DNA of 64,000 nucleotides from Leptospiraceae bacterium (GCA_002717505.1 PBEB01000022.1:57561-121560), one strand, 5' to 3'; counted from the stretch's first letter, positions 36,068 to 44,983 are shown. A program made the numbers and translations. The notes: a model not told the origin generated them from the letters alone.

Positions 36068-36304
36068 TTAAATGGCGCTGGCTAGAGGTATATAATCTCG
36101 GTTTTCTTTGTTGTAGAGTTCTACATCCAGAGAGCGAATGAAAGCAGCCGGGTCCGAGAATATTCGAGTTTTCAGTTTTCGAACATTATGCTTTCTTCCG
36201 GTGTATACATCATAGAAGAGAAAACCAAAAAGATCCTCTCCCATCTCCACCCGGACCATATGACCGGCCCGAGCTCCGGTAGTATTTTTCAGCCAGATGG
36301 ACAT
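36068..36304 (-). CDS. Small conserved-looking hypothetical protein, 78 residues
   Basis: The product has a natural composition and a folded-looking sequence: MVRVEMGEDLFGFLFYDVYTGRK then KLKTRIFSDPAAFIRSLDVELYN. No domain is recognised and there is no signal peptide or Cys. It is divergent from queE, with about 46 bases between the two starts, and it is the only candidate gene between xseA and queE. The ribosome-binding site is weak. Confidence 0.55.
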   Translation of the reverse strand: MSIWLKNTTGARAGHMVRVEMGEDLFGFLFYDVYTGRKHNVRKLKTRIFSDPAAFIRSLDVELYNKENRDYIPLASAI

Positions 36305-36350
36305 GCCAGTCGCACCATCCTGGAGATTTATTCAGGTACAAGCATTTTTT

Positions 36351-37106
36351 ATGATCGAATCAAAAAAACATACCGATAATGCCGACTCTGGCGCAGATCA
36401 GGGGATTGAGCCGTCAGTACGCGCGAAAGCATTGCAGCAAGACGAGCCAGGTTCCGCTGAAGCAGGGAAATTCTTAAAAATATCAGAGACCTACTCCACT
36501 CTGCAGGGAGAGGGATCTCATTCCGGTCTGCCCTGCTATTTCATACGACTGGCTGTCTGCGATATTCGCTGTAGTTGGTGCGATACACCGGACTCCTGGA
36601 CCGGGGGCCAGTGGAACTCTCTGGAAGAAATAATGGAGGATGTTCCCGAGCATATCGGGCTGGTGCAGATCACCGGAGGTGAGCCGTTACTTCAAATAAA
36701 AAGGCTTTCTATTCTGATGCACCGGTTGCACGAAATGGGAAAGAAGATCCTGCTGGAAACGGGCGGTCATCGTAGCCTGGAAAGCGTCCCTGCCTTCGTG
36801 CATATTGTAATGGATATAAAGCTACCATCCTCCGGAGAGACAGCGCACGATTTTGCTTCGAACCTTTCCTATCTGAAACCGGACGATGAAATCAAGTTCG
36901 TAATTGCCGACGAAACGGACTTTCAGGCTGCTCTGGGCTGGATACAACGCTACGATCTAACCCGGCGCTTTCAGGTCCTGATATCGCCCTTAGCCGGTCT
37001 GGATCTGAAGAAGCTTGCACAGTGGGTGCTGGACTCAAAACTGACAATGAGGCTCCAACTACAGTTGCACAAATACATCTGGGGGCCCGACGCTCGCATG
37101 GTCTAG
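36351..37106 (+). CDS. queE: 7-carboxy-7-deazaguanine synthase
   Basis: QueE is a radical SAM enzyme that makes the 7-deazaguanine core from QueD's product. The signature LQGEGSHSGLPCYFIRLAVC is followed by CDIRCSWCDTPDSW, whose three cysteines (about Cys70, 74 and 77) bind the 4Fe-4S cluster. QITGGEPLLQ and LLETGGH complete the family pattern. An extra N-terminal stretch of about 40 residues precedes the core. The start is probably the ATG at 36351; the frame is open to 36297. The stop is followed after two bases by queD. Confidence 0.93.
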   Translation: MIESKKHTDNADSGADQGIEPSVRAKALQQDEPGSAEAGKFLKISETYSTLQGEGSHSGLPCYFIRLAVCDIRCSWCDTPDSWTGGQWNSLEEIMEDVPEHIGLVQITGGEPLLQIKRLSILMHRLHEMGKKILLETGGHRSLESVPAFVHIVMDIKLPSSGETAHDFASNLSYLKPDDEIKFVIADETDFQAALGWIQRYDLTRRFQVLISPLAGLDLKKLAQWVLDSKLTMRLQLQLHKYIWGPDARMV

Positions 37107-37108
37107 GA

Positions 37109-37489
37109 ATGAGTCAGGAAGTGGAAATAGTAAAGAAGTACCGGTTTGAAGCGGCCCATTTTCTTCCAAACGTTCCGGAAGGCCACAAATGCCGAAGAAT
37201 GCATGGCCATTCCTTTCGTTTTGAATTGGTGCTGCGTGGCCCGGTGGATCCCCATACAGGCTGGTTGATTGACTTTGGCGATATCAGCAAAGTAGTGAAG
37301 CCCCTGATAGAGAATCATCTAGATCATTATTTGCTGAACGATGTGGAAGGTCTCGAAAACCCCACAAGCGAACAGATCTCCATCTGGCTGTGGAATCGCA
37401 TTAAGCCCCATCTGTCCGATCTGGCAGAAATCGTTGTTCATGAAACCTGCACAGCCCGGTGCATTTACCGGGGGCCCGGAGAAGGCTAA
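37109..37489 (+). CDS. queD: 6-carboxy-5,6,7,8-tetrahydropterin synthase
   Basis: The 126-residue protein is of the QueD/PTPS family. The zinc-binding histidines and catalytic Cys are readable: FEAAHFLP (His), KCRRMHGHSFRF (Cys and the HGH pair). The C-terminal VVHETCTARCIY carries the conserved Glu and the ETxxxxxxY pattern. It converts dihydroneopterin triphosphate to CPH4, the substrate of QueE. The start ATG at 37109 lies two bases after the queE stop. Confidence 0.93.
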   Translation: MSQEVEIVKKYRFEAAHFLPNVPEGHKCRRMHGHSFRFELVLRGPVDPHTGWLIDFGDISKVVKPLIENHLDHYLLNDVEGLENPTSEQISIWLWNRIKPHLSDLAEIVVHETCTARCIYRGPGEG

Positions 37490-38218
37490 TTGGATCCTGC
37501 CGCGACGAATCAGGCTAGCGAGAGCAGCACGTCTCGAGAGCAAGATGGTTGTGTAGTGCTTCTGAGCGGAGGACTGGATTCAGCAACCACTCTTTATCAC
37601 GCTCTTTCACGCGGGCTCCGGGCCTACGCATTATCTTTCGACTATGGCCAGAGGCACAGTGTGGAGCTTGAGAGCGCGCGGAGGATCGCGGCGGCTACGG
37701 GAGTAGAACACGCTATCATATCCCTTGACACTCAGATTTTTCAGAAAAGTGCACTAACCGATGTTTCCATCGATATTCCCCAGGATCGGGATGAACGGTC
37801 CATGTCATCCAGTATCCCGGTAACTTACGTTCCAGGTCGTAACATTCTTTTTCTCAGCTTTGGAGTCTCTTACTGCGAAAGCCGAAATCTCGGTTCGATT
37901 TTCATTGGTGCCAACGCAGTGGATTACTCCGGTTATCCAGATTGCCGACCGGAGTTCATTCAGGCTTTTCAATCTATGGCCAGTATCGGAACCAGAGCTG
38001 GGGATGAGGGGCATCCAATCAAAATTGAAGCTCCGCTAATTCATATGACCAAGGCTCAGATTATCTCCCTTGGTCTTGAGCTGGGAGTGGATTATTCTCT
38101 GACCTCAAGTTGTTATCAGCCGGCTGATAAAGGTAAGCCCTGCGGTCGATGCGATAGCTGCATACTCAGGGCCCACGGATTTGCTGCCGCTGGAGTGCCT
38201 GACCCCCTTACAGCTTGA
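37490..38218 (+). CDS. queC: 7-cyano-7-deazaguanine synthase (preQ0 synthase)
   Basis: This ATP-dependent enzyme turns carboxydeazaguanine into preQ0. The PP-loop LLSGGLDSATT, the FDYGQRHSVE motif and the C-terminal zinc site (SCYQPADKGKPCGRCDSC) are all present. It has 242 residues, as expected. The TTG start at 37490 directly follows the queD TAA and has an AGAAGG ribosome-binding site. With queE and queD it forms a compact operon for the queuosine (or DNA deazaguanine) pathway. No queF, tgt or dpd genes are nearby, so the end product here cannot be told. Confidence 0.95.
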   Translation: MDPAATNQASESSTSREQDGCVVLLSGGLDSATTLYHALSRGLRAYALSFDYGQRHSVELESARRIAAATGVEHAIISLDTQIFQKSALTDVSIDIPQDRDERSMSSSIPVTYVPGRNILFLSFGVSYCESRNLGSIFIGANAVDYSGYPDCRPEFIQAFQSMASIGTRAGDEGHPIKIEAPLIHMTKAQIISLGLELGVDYSLTSSCYQPADKGKPCGRCDSCILRAHGFAAAGVPDPLTA

Positions 38219-38248
38219 CAGCAATTTCAGCCACCGCTCACTGATCGT

Positions 38249-38992
38249 ATGTCTTCTGTTCTTGGTGTAATCCCTGCACGTTTTGGCAGTACCCGTTTTC
38301 CGGGTAAGGTACTGGCAAAGATCGGCTCCTGGCCCATGGTTCGTTACGTTTACGAAGCGGCCAAACAATGTAAGACCCTGGATCGTCTCGTAATAGCAAC
38401 AGACGATGAGCGAGTGCGGGATGCCGTTCAGGATTTTGGTGCCGAATGCCTGATGACTCAGGATACACATAAGAGTGGTACCGATCGCCTGGCCGAGGTT
38501 GCGGATTTCTACAAGGATTACGATATTCTCGTTAACATTCAGGGGGATGAACCAGGAATCGAGCCGGAGCTAATCGATGGAGTTGTGCAGCTCAAGCAGG
38601 ATCATCCGGAATGGGAGGTGGCTACGGCGGCCCGCCCGTTCCAGGCCAATGAAGACCCACTGCAACCTAACCGAGTTAAAGTGGCCCTGAGCCGTAAACA
38701 AAAGGCCCTGTATTTTTCCAGATCTCTGATTCCATTCCCCCGAAACAAAACATCCCAGACCGTTTACCTTCATCTAGGGATCTATGCCTATCAGCGAGAT
38801 TTTCTCTTAAGATTTCACACTTTGCCCCAGTCATTGCTGGAAGATACGGAGTCCCTGGAGCAACTTAGGGTTTTGGAAAACGACTACAGTATGGGGGTCT
38901 TTCTGGTGGACGGTTCCCTTCCGGGCGTCGATACTGAAGAAGACCTGGCCAACATTACAGGTATCTTCAAGCAGAAGGGCATGTTGCATTGA
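38249..38992 (+). CDS. kdsB: CMP-KDO synthetase (3-deoxy-manno-octulosonate cytidylyltransferase)
   Basis: This 247-residue nucleotidyltransferase activates KDO for the LPS core, an indication of an LPS outer membrane. It has the N-terminal IPARFGSTRFPGKVLA, ATDDERV, MTQDTHKSGTDRLAEV and VNIQGDEPGIEPELID motifs, all typical of KdsB. HLGIYAYQRDFLLRF and the EDTESLEQLRVLE stretch end the family pattern (usually ExLEQLR). It starts 30 bases after queC and its stop overlaps the TTG start of the next gene. Confidence 0.95.
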   Translation: MSSVLGVIPARFGSTRFPGKVLAKIGSWPMVRYVYEAAKQCKTLDRLVIATDDERVRDAVQDFGAECLMTQDTHKSGTDRLAEVADFYKDYDILVNIQGDEPGIEPELIDGVVQLKQDHPEWEVATAARPFQANEDPLQPNRVKVALSRKQKALYFSRSLIPFPRNKTSQTVYLHLGIYAYQRDFLLRFHTLPQSLLEDTESLEQLRVLENDYSMGVFLVDGSLPGVDTEEDLANITGIFKQKGMLH

Positions 38993-40197
38993 CCGTACGG
39001 GAGATCCTTCAAGACATTGTTGAGCATATAAGAAAAGCCAACAATTCCAAGGATGGTGAACGAATCCCCACCTCCGATGATCTTGTACGAAAGCTTGCCG
39101 CTGAATATGCTCTGGAGAAGGATACCATCCGATACTATCTGCGTGTCCTTTCGGATGCGCATTATATAATTACAATTCATTTCGTTGAAGCCGATGAGCG
39201 GCTCATGATCAGTGGCGTGAACGGTTACGTTGTTGCCGAACCCGGGCTGCTGGAAGAAGTAAAAAACTACGCTTATCGTCTCCTGGAACAAACCTACGAG
39301 GCTCAGTTTTATCGGCGAAAGCAGGCTACTCTCATCATTCGCGAGATGATGACGGACGTGAAGCGCTATAATAACACTCCTCTTGGAAAAACCCTTAATG
39401 CTGCATTGATGCTTCAGCAGTATGATTCTGTTATCGAAAGCCATCAGGGGGAGTTTTCGGACCAATGGAAGTCTTCTCGGCTGGCTGAGCTGGTTCCTGG
39501 ACTGAACCAGGATCCCGGAGCCGGAGCAACTCCTCCCCTGGTTACCGACGACGATTCATTTGTTGCTCCAGAGATAGAAAGTCATAGGGCGATTGATTCG
39601 GAAGCTTACAGGGGCCTTGAGAAAATGGACCTGTCCGGCTCCTGGGGAAAGGCTGTGAACAAGTATGGAGTTAACTTCTTGCTTCGCATACATCTGCGAA
39701 AATACGAATTTGATCGAATTCGCAAGCTCATCAAACAGAAAAAGATCGCCCGGTACGATGATCTTCGCTTTATTCGAGATTCCGTTCGTAAAATGGAGGA
39801 TCGCAAATTCGACGATCCGATGCTGCAATACTACCATAACGATATGACTGAGCTTCGGCGCCTGGCTCAGATCAAGCTGAATCAAATTACTATGGCCCGC
39901 CAGCAAGCCGGAGTGACAGGTGACGAAATGCAGGCCCCTGCAAGAACATCACCTTCTCCGACTTTTACACAGGAAGTTCCGCTACCAGATTTATCATCAC
40001 CGCAGGAGCCAGATTACGGAAATGCGGCGGACTCCGGTGGCGACTATTCCGTGGAGAGTCTGCCAGATCTAGACGCAGTGGCCTCAGGAGACGATATGGC
40101 ATCCGCTACTTTGCCGGATTCCGTTGCCGATGCCCCGGTACCTCCAGATCTGGATCCCGGCGAACCGGCCCCAGGCACGGATGACGAGGATTACTAG
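38989..40197 (+). CDS. Unknown protein with N-terminal winged-helix-like region and acidic Pro-rich tail
   Basis: The 402-residue product starts with a TTG that overlaps the kdsB TGA, so translation is probably coupled. Residues 25-60 (RIPTSDDLVRKLAAEYALEKDTIRYYLRVLSDA) resemble the helix-turn-helix of GntR-type winged helices: conditions, recognition helix, then a strand with YIITIHF. The middle part is charged and helical. The last 90 residues are disordered and rich in Pro, Ser, Ala and Asp. I recognise no complete family, and the role could be DNA binding or protein interaction. Confidence 0.65.
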   Translation: MTVREILQDIVEHIRKANNSKDGERIPTSDDLVRKLAAEYALEKDTIRYYLRVLSDAHYIITIHFVEADERLMISGVNGYVVAEPGLLEEVKNYAYRLLEQTYEAQFYRRKQATLIIREMMTDVKRYNNTPLGKTLNAALMLQQYDSVIESHQGEFSDQWKSSRLAELVPGLNQDPGAGATPPLVTDDDSFVAPEIESHRAIDSEAYRGLEKMDLSGSWGKAVNKYGVNFLLRIHLRKYEFDRIRKLIKQKKIARYDDLRFIRDSVRKMEDRKFDDPMLQYYHNDMTELRRLAQIKLNQITMARQQAGVTGDEMQAPARTSPSPTFTQEVPLPDLSSPQEPDYGNAADSGGDYSVESLPDLDAVASGDDMASATLPDSVADAPVPPDLDPGEPAPGTDDEDY

Positions 40198-40251
40198 ATT
40201 AAGTATCCTCTAACGGATGGAGCGTGTCGGAATGAACTGCCCGGGGCAGGC

Positions 40252-41103
40252 CTATTCCTTGCCTTTCTTAACTCGCTGTTTTAGCAGTTCATCAATCTTC
40301 GTAGGATCCACTGCACCTCTATGTGGACTGAGGCTTTCGCCTCCATCCATAATGTAGATAGAGCCGGTAATCCATTTTCCTGCATCCGATGCCATGAAAA
40401 CAGCCAGGTTGCCGATTTCCTCCGGATGTCCGGAACGCCCCAGAGGAATTGTGGCCTCCCATTGATCAAAGCTTCCGCCCATTTCAAAAGCTTTAGAAAC
40501 TCCTTCGGTGATAATGGGGCCTGGAGCAATCGCATTCACGCGGATACCTTTATGGGCCCACTCCAGAGCCAGGGTCTTGGTTAAAGCATCGATGCCGGAT
40601 TTCGCAGCCGTTGCCGGGGCCATGCCCACCCAGCCATTATGATGAAGTGTCATGGAGACGCTGATGATCACACCTCCATTATCCTTCATATACTTATGGG
40701 CGGCTCGGGAGCAGTAAAAGGTACCATTCAGGTCGATGTCAATGACAGCATGCCATAATTTATCTCTTAATTTATGGGCCGGAAAATAGAAGTTACCCGC
40801 AGCGTTGTTGATCAGAATGTCGATCTTTCCCATCTGGTCTGCAGCTTCTGCAAACATCCGGTTTACATCGGAAGACTCTGCCACGTTGAGGGGCAGTCCA
40901 ATCGCTTTGATACCGAATTCGCTGGCCAATTTCTGGGCTTCCTCTTCACATCGCTCTTTTCTGCGAGAAGCGATGACCAGGTCCGCTCCAGCCATAGCCA
41001 GTCGGCGGGCTATTCCGTTTCCGATTCCGGAGGAGCCACCGGTAACGACGGCGACTTTCCCCTTTAGTAGGTCTTTTGAAAAAACATTAGTAGGTGCATC
41101 CAT
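40252..41103 (-). CDS. Short-chain dehydrogenase, 2,4-dienoyl-CoA reductase-like
   Basis: The 283-residue SDR has the TGGSSGIG cofactor motif (21-28) and NNAAGNFYFPA, a signature shared with mitochondrial and peroxisomal 2,4-dienoyl-CoA reductases. The usual catalytic Tyr of the YxxxK motif is missing (the position is Ala164), while Ser148 or Ser150 and Lys168 remain, as known for this subfamily, in which other residues replace the Tyr. It would use NADPH to reduce dienoyl-CoA in the breakdown of unsaturated fatty acids. The gene lies between an unknown protein and an MDR reductase, on the same strand as the latter. Confidence 0.82.
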   Translation of the reverse strand: MDAPTNVFSKDLLKGKVAVVTGGSSGIGNGIARRLAMAGADLVIASRRKERCEEEAQKLASEFGIKAIGLPLNVAESSDVNRMFAEAADQMGKIDILINNAAGNFYFPAHKLRDKLWHAVIDIDLNGTFYCSRAAHKYMKDNGGVIISVSMTLHHNGWVGMAPATAAKSGIDALTKTLALEWAHKGIRVNAIAPGPIITEGVSKAFEMGGSFDQWEATIPLGRSGHPEEIGNLAVFMASDAGKWITGSIYIMDGGESLSPHRGAVDPTKIDELLKQRVKKGKE

Positions 41104-41143
41104 TCAGGCAAGTTGACTGAAAAATCAATCAATGCAAGCCTTT

Positions 41144-42193
41144 TCAGGGTAGCTCCAGGAGCACTTTCCCTTTGTTGCTGCCCTGTTTGAAATACTCCAG
41201 AGCTTTAGGGGCCTCTTGAAATGGAAAGACTCGGTCAATATGGGGCGCTTTCCATTTGATTTGCATCATATCCTCGTAAAGATTCTTGAGTCGGTCTACC
41301 TGCGAGTAGAGCCAGATCAAATTAAATCCCATTACACTGCGATTCGAGCTGATCATGTCCAGTGGATCGATGCGGTCCCTTTTTATATACTGCAAAGCCA
41401 ATCGGGCATAGTTTCGTTTGTTTCCCTGAGGCATAAAATTCGCAGATCCGTAGTACACCAGGCGGCCCGCTGGATTCAATTTCTTGAACAGTGGCTTGAA
41501 ATAAGGAGCTCCAATGGCATCGAAGACTATGTCAAAACCAGTGCGATTAAATCTCTTTAACTTATGATCCAGCTCCAGGGCAAAACCGCTTTTCGTGCGC
41601 ACAATCACCTGGTCTCTGGGAAGGCCGATTTCTTTGGCCAGAAAATCCAGCTTGCTGTCGGAGCCCACGGAAACAATGGGTAGCACCCCAAAATGATGGC
41701 AGACCTGAATCGCATGTAACCCCACTCCACCAGCGCCGGAATGAATGAATACCGTGCCATCTTTACCCAGCCGCGAAATGGCTCCCTGATCTTCCAGACC
41801 ATAGTAAGCGGTGAGGGCCTGAACCGGAAAGGAGGCGGCTTGCGCTTGAGACCATTTGGTTGGAACCTTTCGAAGGTATCGAACATCCGCATTGATATGC
41901 GAAGAGTAGCCGCCAAAACGAGTAAGTCCCATGACGCGATCACCTTTCTTGAAGCCGGTTCGACCTCCTCCTGCTATGGATTCAATGGTGCCGGAGTATT
42001 CCAGGCCAGGAATAAAGCTTCCTTTTGGGGTAGCGCTGTACATCCCCAGCACTGCGAACACATCGGCCAGGTTCAGACCACAGTATTCAACGCGTACTCG
42101 AGCCTGCCCTGCCTCGGGATCTGGCAGAGGTATCTCGCGAAGTTTGAGCTTCTCCAGATTTCCCGCTGATTTTTGTATCCAAGCATGAGCCAT
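41144..42193 (-). CDS. Medium-chain reductase/dehydrogenase (quinone oxidoreductase/VAT1-like)
   Basis: This 349-residue MDR protein has the N-terminal GroES-like domain with LREIPLPDP and RVEYCGLNLADVFAVLGMY (no zinc-binding Cys cluster), and a Rossmann domain with HSGAGGVGLHAIQVCHHFG. The absence of structural zinc ligands and the YSG...GLNxAD stretch places it with quinone oxidoreductases, VAT-1-like or trans-2-enoyl-CoA reductases. The substrate is unknown. It lies 40 bases upstream of the dienoyl-CoA reductase-like gene; they may function together in lipid metabolism. Confidence 0.85.
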   Translation of the reverse strand: MAHAWIQKSAGNLEKLKLREIPLPDPEAGQARVRVEYCGLNLADVFAVLGMYSATPKGSFIPGLEYSGTIESIAGGGRTGFKKGDRVMGLTRFGGYSSHINADVRYLRKVPTKWSQAQAASFPVQALTAYYGLEDQGAISRLGKDGTVFIHSGAGGVGLHAIQVCHHFGVLPIVSVGSDSKLDFLAKEIGLPRDQVIVRTKSGFALELDHKLKRFNRTGFDIVFDAIGAPYFKPLFKKLNPAGRLVYYGSANFMPQGNKRNYARLALQYIKRDRIDPLDMISSNRSVMGFNLIWLYSQVDRLKNLYEDMMQIKWKAPHIDRVFPFQEAPKALEYFKQGSNKGKVLLELP

Positions 42194-42268
42194 GAGTCAT
42201 TTTTCCTTCAGACCTTTCACTGGCAAGTTCAGCCCTCTCCCTTTTCTGGAATCGTTCCGGTTTCGTTA

Positions 42269-43303
42269 CTACCCGCGAATTACCAGGTAACCCAGATATG
42301 TGAAAAACAGAATCAGCAGAAGAATACCGTGAAGGCGATTCAAGCGCCATTTCTTTCCGAGCAAGAGAAGCAACAGTATCATTAGATGGCCACCGGCATT
42401 TACGGAAGCATCCTCCAGTTGCGGCCGACCCATGGGAATATCTGAAATACAGGCCGTAATACCCAGGATAAAGAATCCGTTAAATATGTTCGATCCCACT
42501 ACGTTTCCCACAGCTAGGTCCGATTTTCCGCGATAGGCAGCCACAGCGCTGGTAGCCAGCTCCGGAAGCGAAGTGCCTGCCGCCACAATCGTAAGCCCAA
42601 TCAGACCTTCGGAAAGCTGAAAGGTGCGGGCCAGCGCTACAGCTCCTTCCACGATCCAGGCGCCGCCCAGAGCAAGCCCGATGAGGCCCAGCGCACTTAA
42701 CAGGATTGAGATGCCCAGGGGGCTCTGAGGTTCGGTATCGCTAGAAGTAGCTTCCGAAGCTCCTCTCGCGGCGAGATCTGAGTTATCCCCTTGCTTTGTC
42801 GTATAACGCTCGAGCTCAGATGGGCTCAACAACGCAGGTTCCACATGGGCCGTTTCATAGCTGTAATAGAGAAAAATAACAAAGAAACCCAGAAGAAAGA
42901 TCCCTTCTGAGCGGCCGATGGACGAGAATGTGATACCATCCGAAAGGTCCAGCGAAGCCGTCAAGATCATGAGGCCGGCAAGTAATGCGAAAGGGAGTTC
43001 TTTCCTGACTGTGTTTTCATGCACCTGCAAAGGGTGAATCAGCGCTGCCAGACCTAGAATGAGAAAGAGATTAAAAATGTTGGAGCCCAGGATGTTTCCA
43101 GCTGCCAGGGCTGTGCGGCCTTCCAGCGCGGAAACAACGTTTACGATTAGTTCGGGAGAGCTGGTTCCGAAAGCGACGATGGTCAGCCCGATAACAAGTT
43201 CAGAAACATGAAAACGCCTGGCTATGCCCGACGCTCCGCGCACCAGAGATTCAGCTCCGGCCAGCAGAAACAAAAGCCCGGGAAGTATTAGAAGGATGGT
43301 CAT
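42269..43303 (-). CDS. Calcium/sodium antiporter (CaCA family, YrbG type)
   Basis: The membrane protein (344 residues from the ATG at 43303) has two homologous halves of five segments each. Each half carries the alpha repeat: GLTIVAFGTSSPELIVNVVSA with GNILGSNIFNLFLILG, and GLTIVAAGTSLPELATSAVAA with GNVVGSNIFNGFFILG. The GTS-x-PE and GSN-x-FN motifs hold the ion-binding residues. It exchanges Na+ and Ca2+ across the inner membrane. A charged loop of about 60 residues splits the halves. The 190-base gap upstream shows nothing recognisable. Confidence 0.94.
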   Translation of the reverse strand: MTILLILPGLLFLLAGAESLVRGASGIARRFHVSELVIGLTIVAFGTSSPELIVNVVSALEGRTALAAGNILGSNIFNLFLILGLAALIHPLQVHENTVRKELPFALLAGLMILTASLDLSDGITFSSIGRSEGIFLLGFFVIFLYYSYETAHVEPALLSPSELERYTTKQGDNSDLAARGASEATSSDTEPQSPLGISILLSALGLIGLALGGAWIVEGAVALARTFQLSEGLIGLTIVAAGTSLPELATSAVAAYRGKSDLAVGNVVGSNIFNGFFILGITACISDIPMGRPQLEDASVNAGGHLMILLLLLLGKKWRLNRLHGILLLILFFTYLGYLVIRG

Positions 43304-43493
43304 ATTCGCCGCATCCAGCACCCGCCGGTGCAAGAGTCAATTCTGATTCAAAGTCGGTCTCGGGAAAGTTCATGGTCTCGAGGCTTCCCGGCGGCTTAGA
43401 TGAAATCAGTGCTGGATTGAACGATCAAAACGAAACTCGGTATCAAAGGAACAGTCTGAAGCTCTGGATTGGTATCGCAATCGGGAATTTGAG

Positions 43494-44357
43494 TCAAGAA
43501 AGGGTTGTGGCCAGGGCCTGCAAGTTGGTCAGAACTGGAGCCAGAACCAGAGCAGGTAGCAGGTTTAGCACTTTGATGTTTCTTAATTCAAGAATTTCCA
43601 GAGCCAGGCCCAGTAGCAGAAGACCGCCCACACCGTTCAGGTTGGCCAGCGTTGCATCGTCCAGGAAAGGAGCCACATAGACAGCGGCAAGGGTGAGCGA
43701 GCTTTGAAAGATGAACAGCGGAATCGCCACCAGGCCGATGATCGCGCCAAATGCCGAAGCAAGAGCAATGGATGATATGCCATCCAGCGTAGACTTGGCC
43801 AGAAGAAGATCCGAGCCTTTACCCATGCCTTCCTGCAGGCATCCCAGAACCGTCATGCTTCCCACGCAAAAGAGTAAGAATGCGTTGATTACTCCATGCA
43901 TTGGATGTCTTGATTCGACCGGAGTGGAAATTTGACCACGGTGATCTTTGCGCAATTCGGTCCGATGTGCTTCAGAGTTTAGATCCTCTGCTCCAGGATT
44001 CTCCTTCTCTCCTGTTTGGTCAGAAGGATTGCTGGATGGGCTTGCGACTTCATTCGTACTCTGAGATTCCGCATCGGTCTTGCTTGAAACGTTGGTGTAT
44101 CGCTCTACGAGGTTTCTCAGCCTTTGATCCAGCTCAATGGCGGAGCCCAGAATTCCACCGATCAAAATCGACAGCAGGGCCAGCAGAGGTTCTTTGATTT
44201 CCAGTGAAAGCTTCAATCCGAGAAAAAGAGTAAATAGACCAATGCCAACGAAGAGCGTACGCGTAATCCTCTCCGGTAGCCGCTTGCCAAGCGTGGCTCC
44301 CAGCGCGACTCCCAGCAGAACAGCCAGAGTGTTAACAATAGTGCCCTGAAGAATCAC
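43494..44357 (-). CDS. DUF554 family membrane protein (YqgA-like)
   Basis: The 287-residue protein has six or seven hydrophobic segments. The start GTIVNTLAVLLGVALGATLGKRLPERI and the internal FCVGSMTVLGCLQEG, LDGISSIALASAFG motifs are those of DUF554, transporters of unknown substrate. It is unusual in having a hydrophilic insert of about 60 residues (roughly 92-150, rich in Ser, Asn, Glu and Asp) in the middle, where family members have only a short loop. Its start codon overlaps the stop of the carbonic anhydrase gene by 4 bases. Confidence 0.88.
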   Translation of the reverse strand: MILQGTIVNTLAVLLGVALGATLGKRLPERITRTLFVGIGLFTLFLGLKLSLEIKEPLLALLSILIGGILGSAIELDQRLRNLVERYTNVSSKTDAESQSTNEVASPSSNPSDQTGEKENPGAEDLNSEAHRTELRKDHRGQISTPVESRHPMHGVINAFLLFCVGSMTVLGCLQEGMGKGSDLLLAKSTLDGISSIALASAFGAIIGLVAIPLFIFQSSLTLAAVYVAPFLDDATLANLNGVGGLLLLGLALEILELRNIKVLNLLPALVLAPVLTNLQALATTLS

Positions 44358-44983
44358 TCAATTAAAGAAAGCTCTTCGCTTTTGTCTACGGAATTGACCG
44401 TTACGTTCAGATCCTTCAGCATTCCATCTCGTATCTGATAAAACCATCCATGAAGAGCAGGAAATTCACCATTGGCCCATTTCTGTCGAATAAATGAGAC
44501 CTTGGATAAATTGTACACCTGCTGCCGAACGTTTACCATGGCCATGGCATCGCTTCGCTGCAGGGGATCCGTTATCTTATCCAGCTCTTCTTTGTGGTAG
44601 CGATACACATCTTTGATATGATTCAACCAGTTATCCAGAAAGCCAAAGGTATTTTCTGACATGGCCGCCTCGATTCCACCACAGGAGGAGTGGCCGCAAA
44701 CTATGATATGCCGAACCTTGAGGTATTCTACCGCGTAGTAGATTACGCTTAGCAGATTTACATCAGAGTGGATCACCAGGTTTGCGATGTTACGATGAAC
44801 AAAAATGGATCCAGGCATTGAGCCAGTAATCTCTGTGGCCGGCACCCGGCTGTCAGAGCAACCAATCCAGAGAAATCGAGGACTCTGCCCCTGGGCAAGT
44901 TTTTCGAAGAAAGAAGGATCAGCCTTCTTAACGTCTCCCAGCCATCGCAGGTTTCCTTCCAGTAACTCTTTGTAGGTCTCCAT
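44354..44983 (-). CDS. Beta-class carbonic anhydrase
   Basis: The 209-residue enzyme interconverts CO2 and bicarbonate. Zinc ligands are Cys42, His98 and Cys101 (GCSDSRVP and CGHSSCGG); the Asp44-Arg46 dyad next to Cys42 is intact, as is FVHRNIANLV. The ATG at 44983 is preceded by a strong GGGAGA ribosome-binding site, so I prefer it to a start at 45007. The coupling to DUF554 (ATGA overlap) suggests a possible link between bicarbonate or an anion and that membrane protein, which is an inference. Confidence 0.95.
   Translation of the reverse strand: METYKELLEGNLRWLGDVKKADPSFFEKLAQGQSPRFLWIGCSDSRVPATEITGSMPGSIFVHRNIANLVIHSDVNLLSVIYYAVEYLKVRHIIVCGHSSCGGIEAAMSENTFGFLDNWLNHIKDVYRYHKEELDKITDPLQRSDAMAMVNVRQQVYNLSKVSFIRQKWANGEFPALHGWFYQIRDGMLKDLNVTVNSVDKSEELSLIE

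Noticed and set aside
35918..36085. The xseA frame stays open for 56 codons after its TAG stop
   Set aside because: It contains no start codon other than CTG and overlaps the divergent small gene; an open run of this length is expected by chance often enough, and xseA ends at its normal place.
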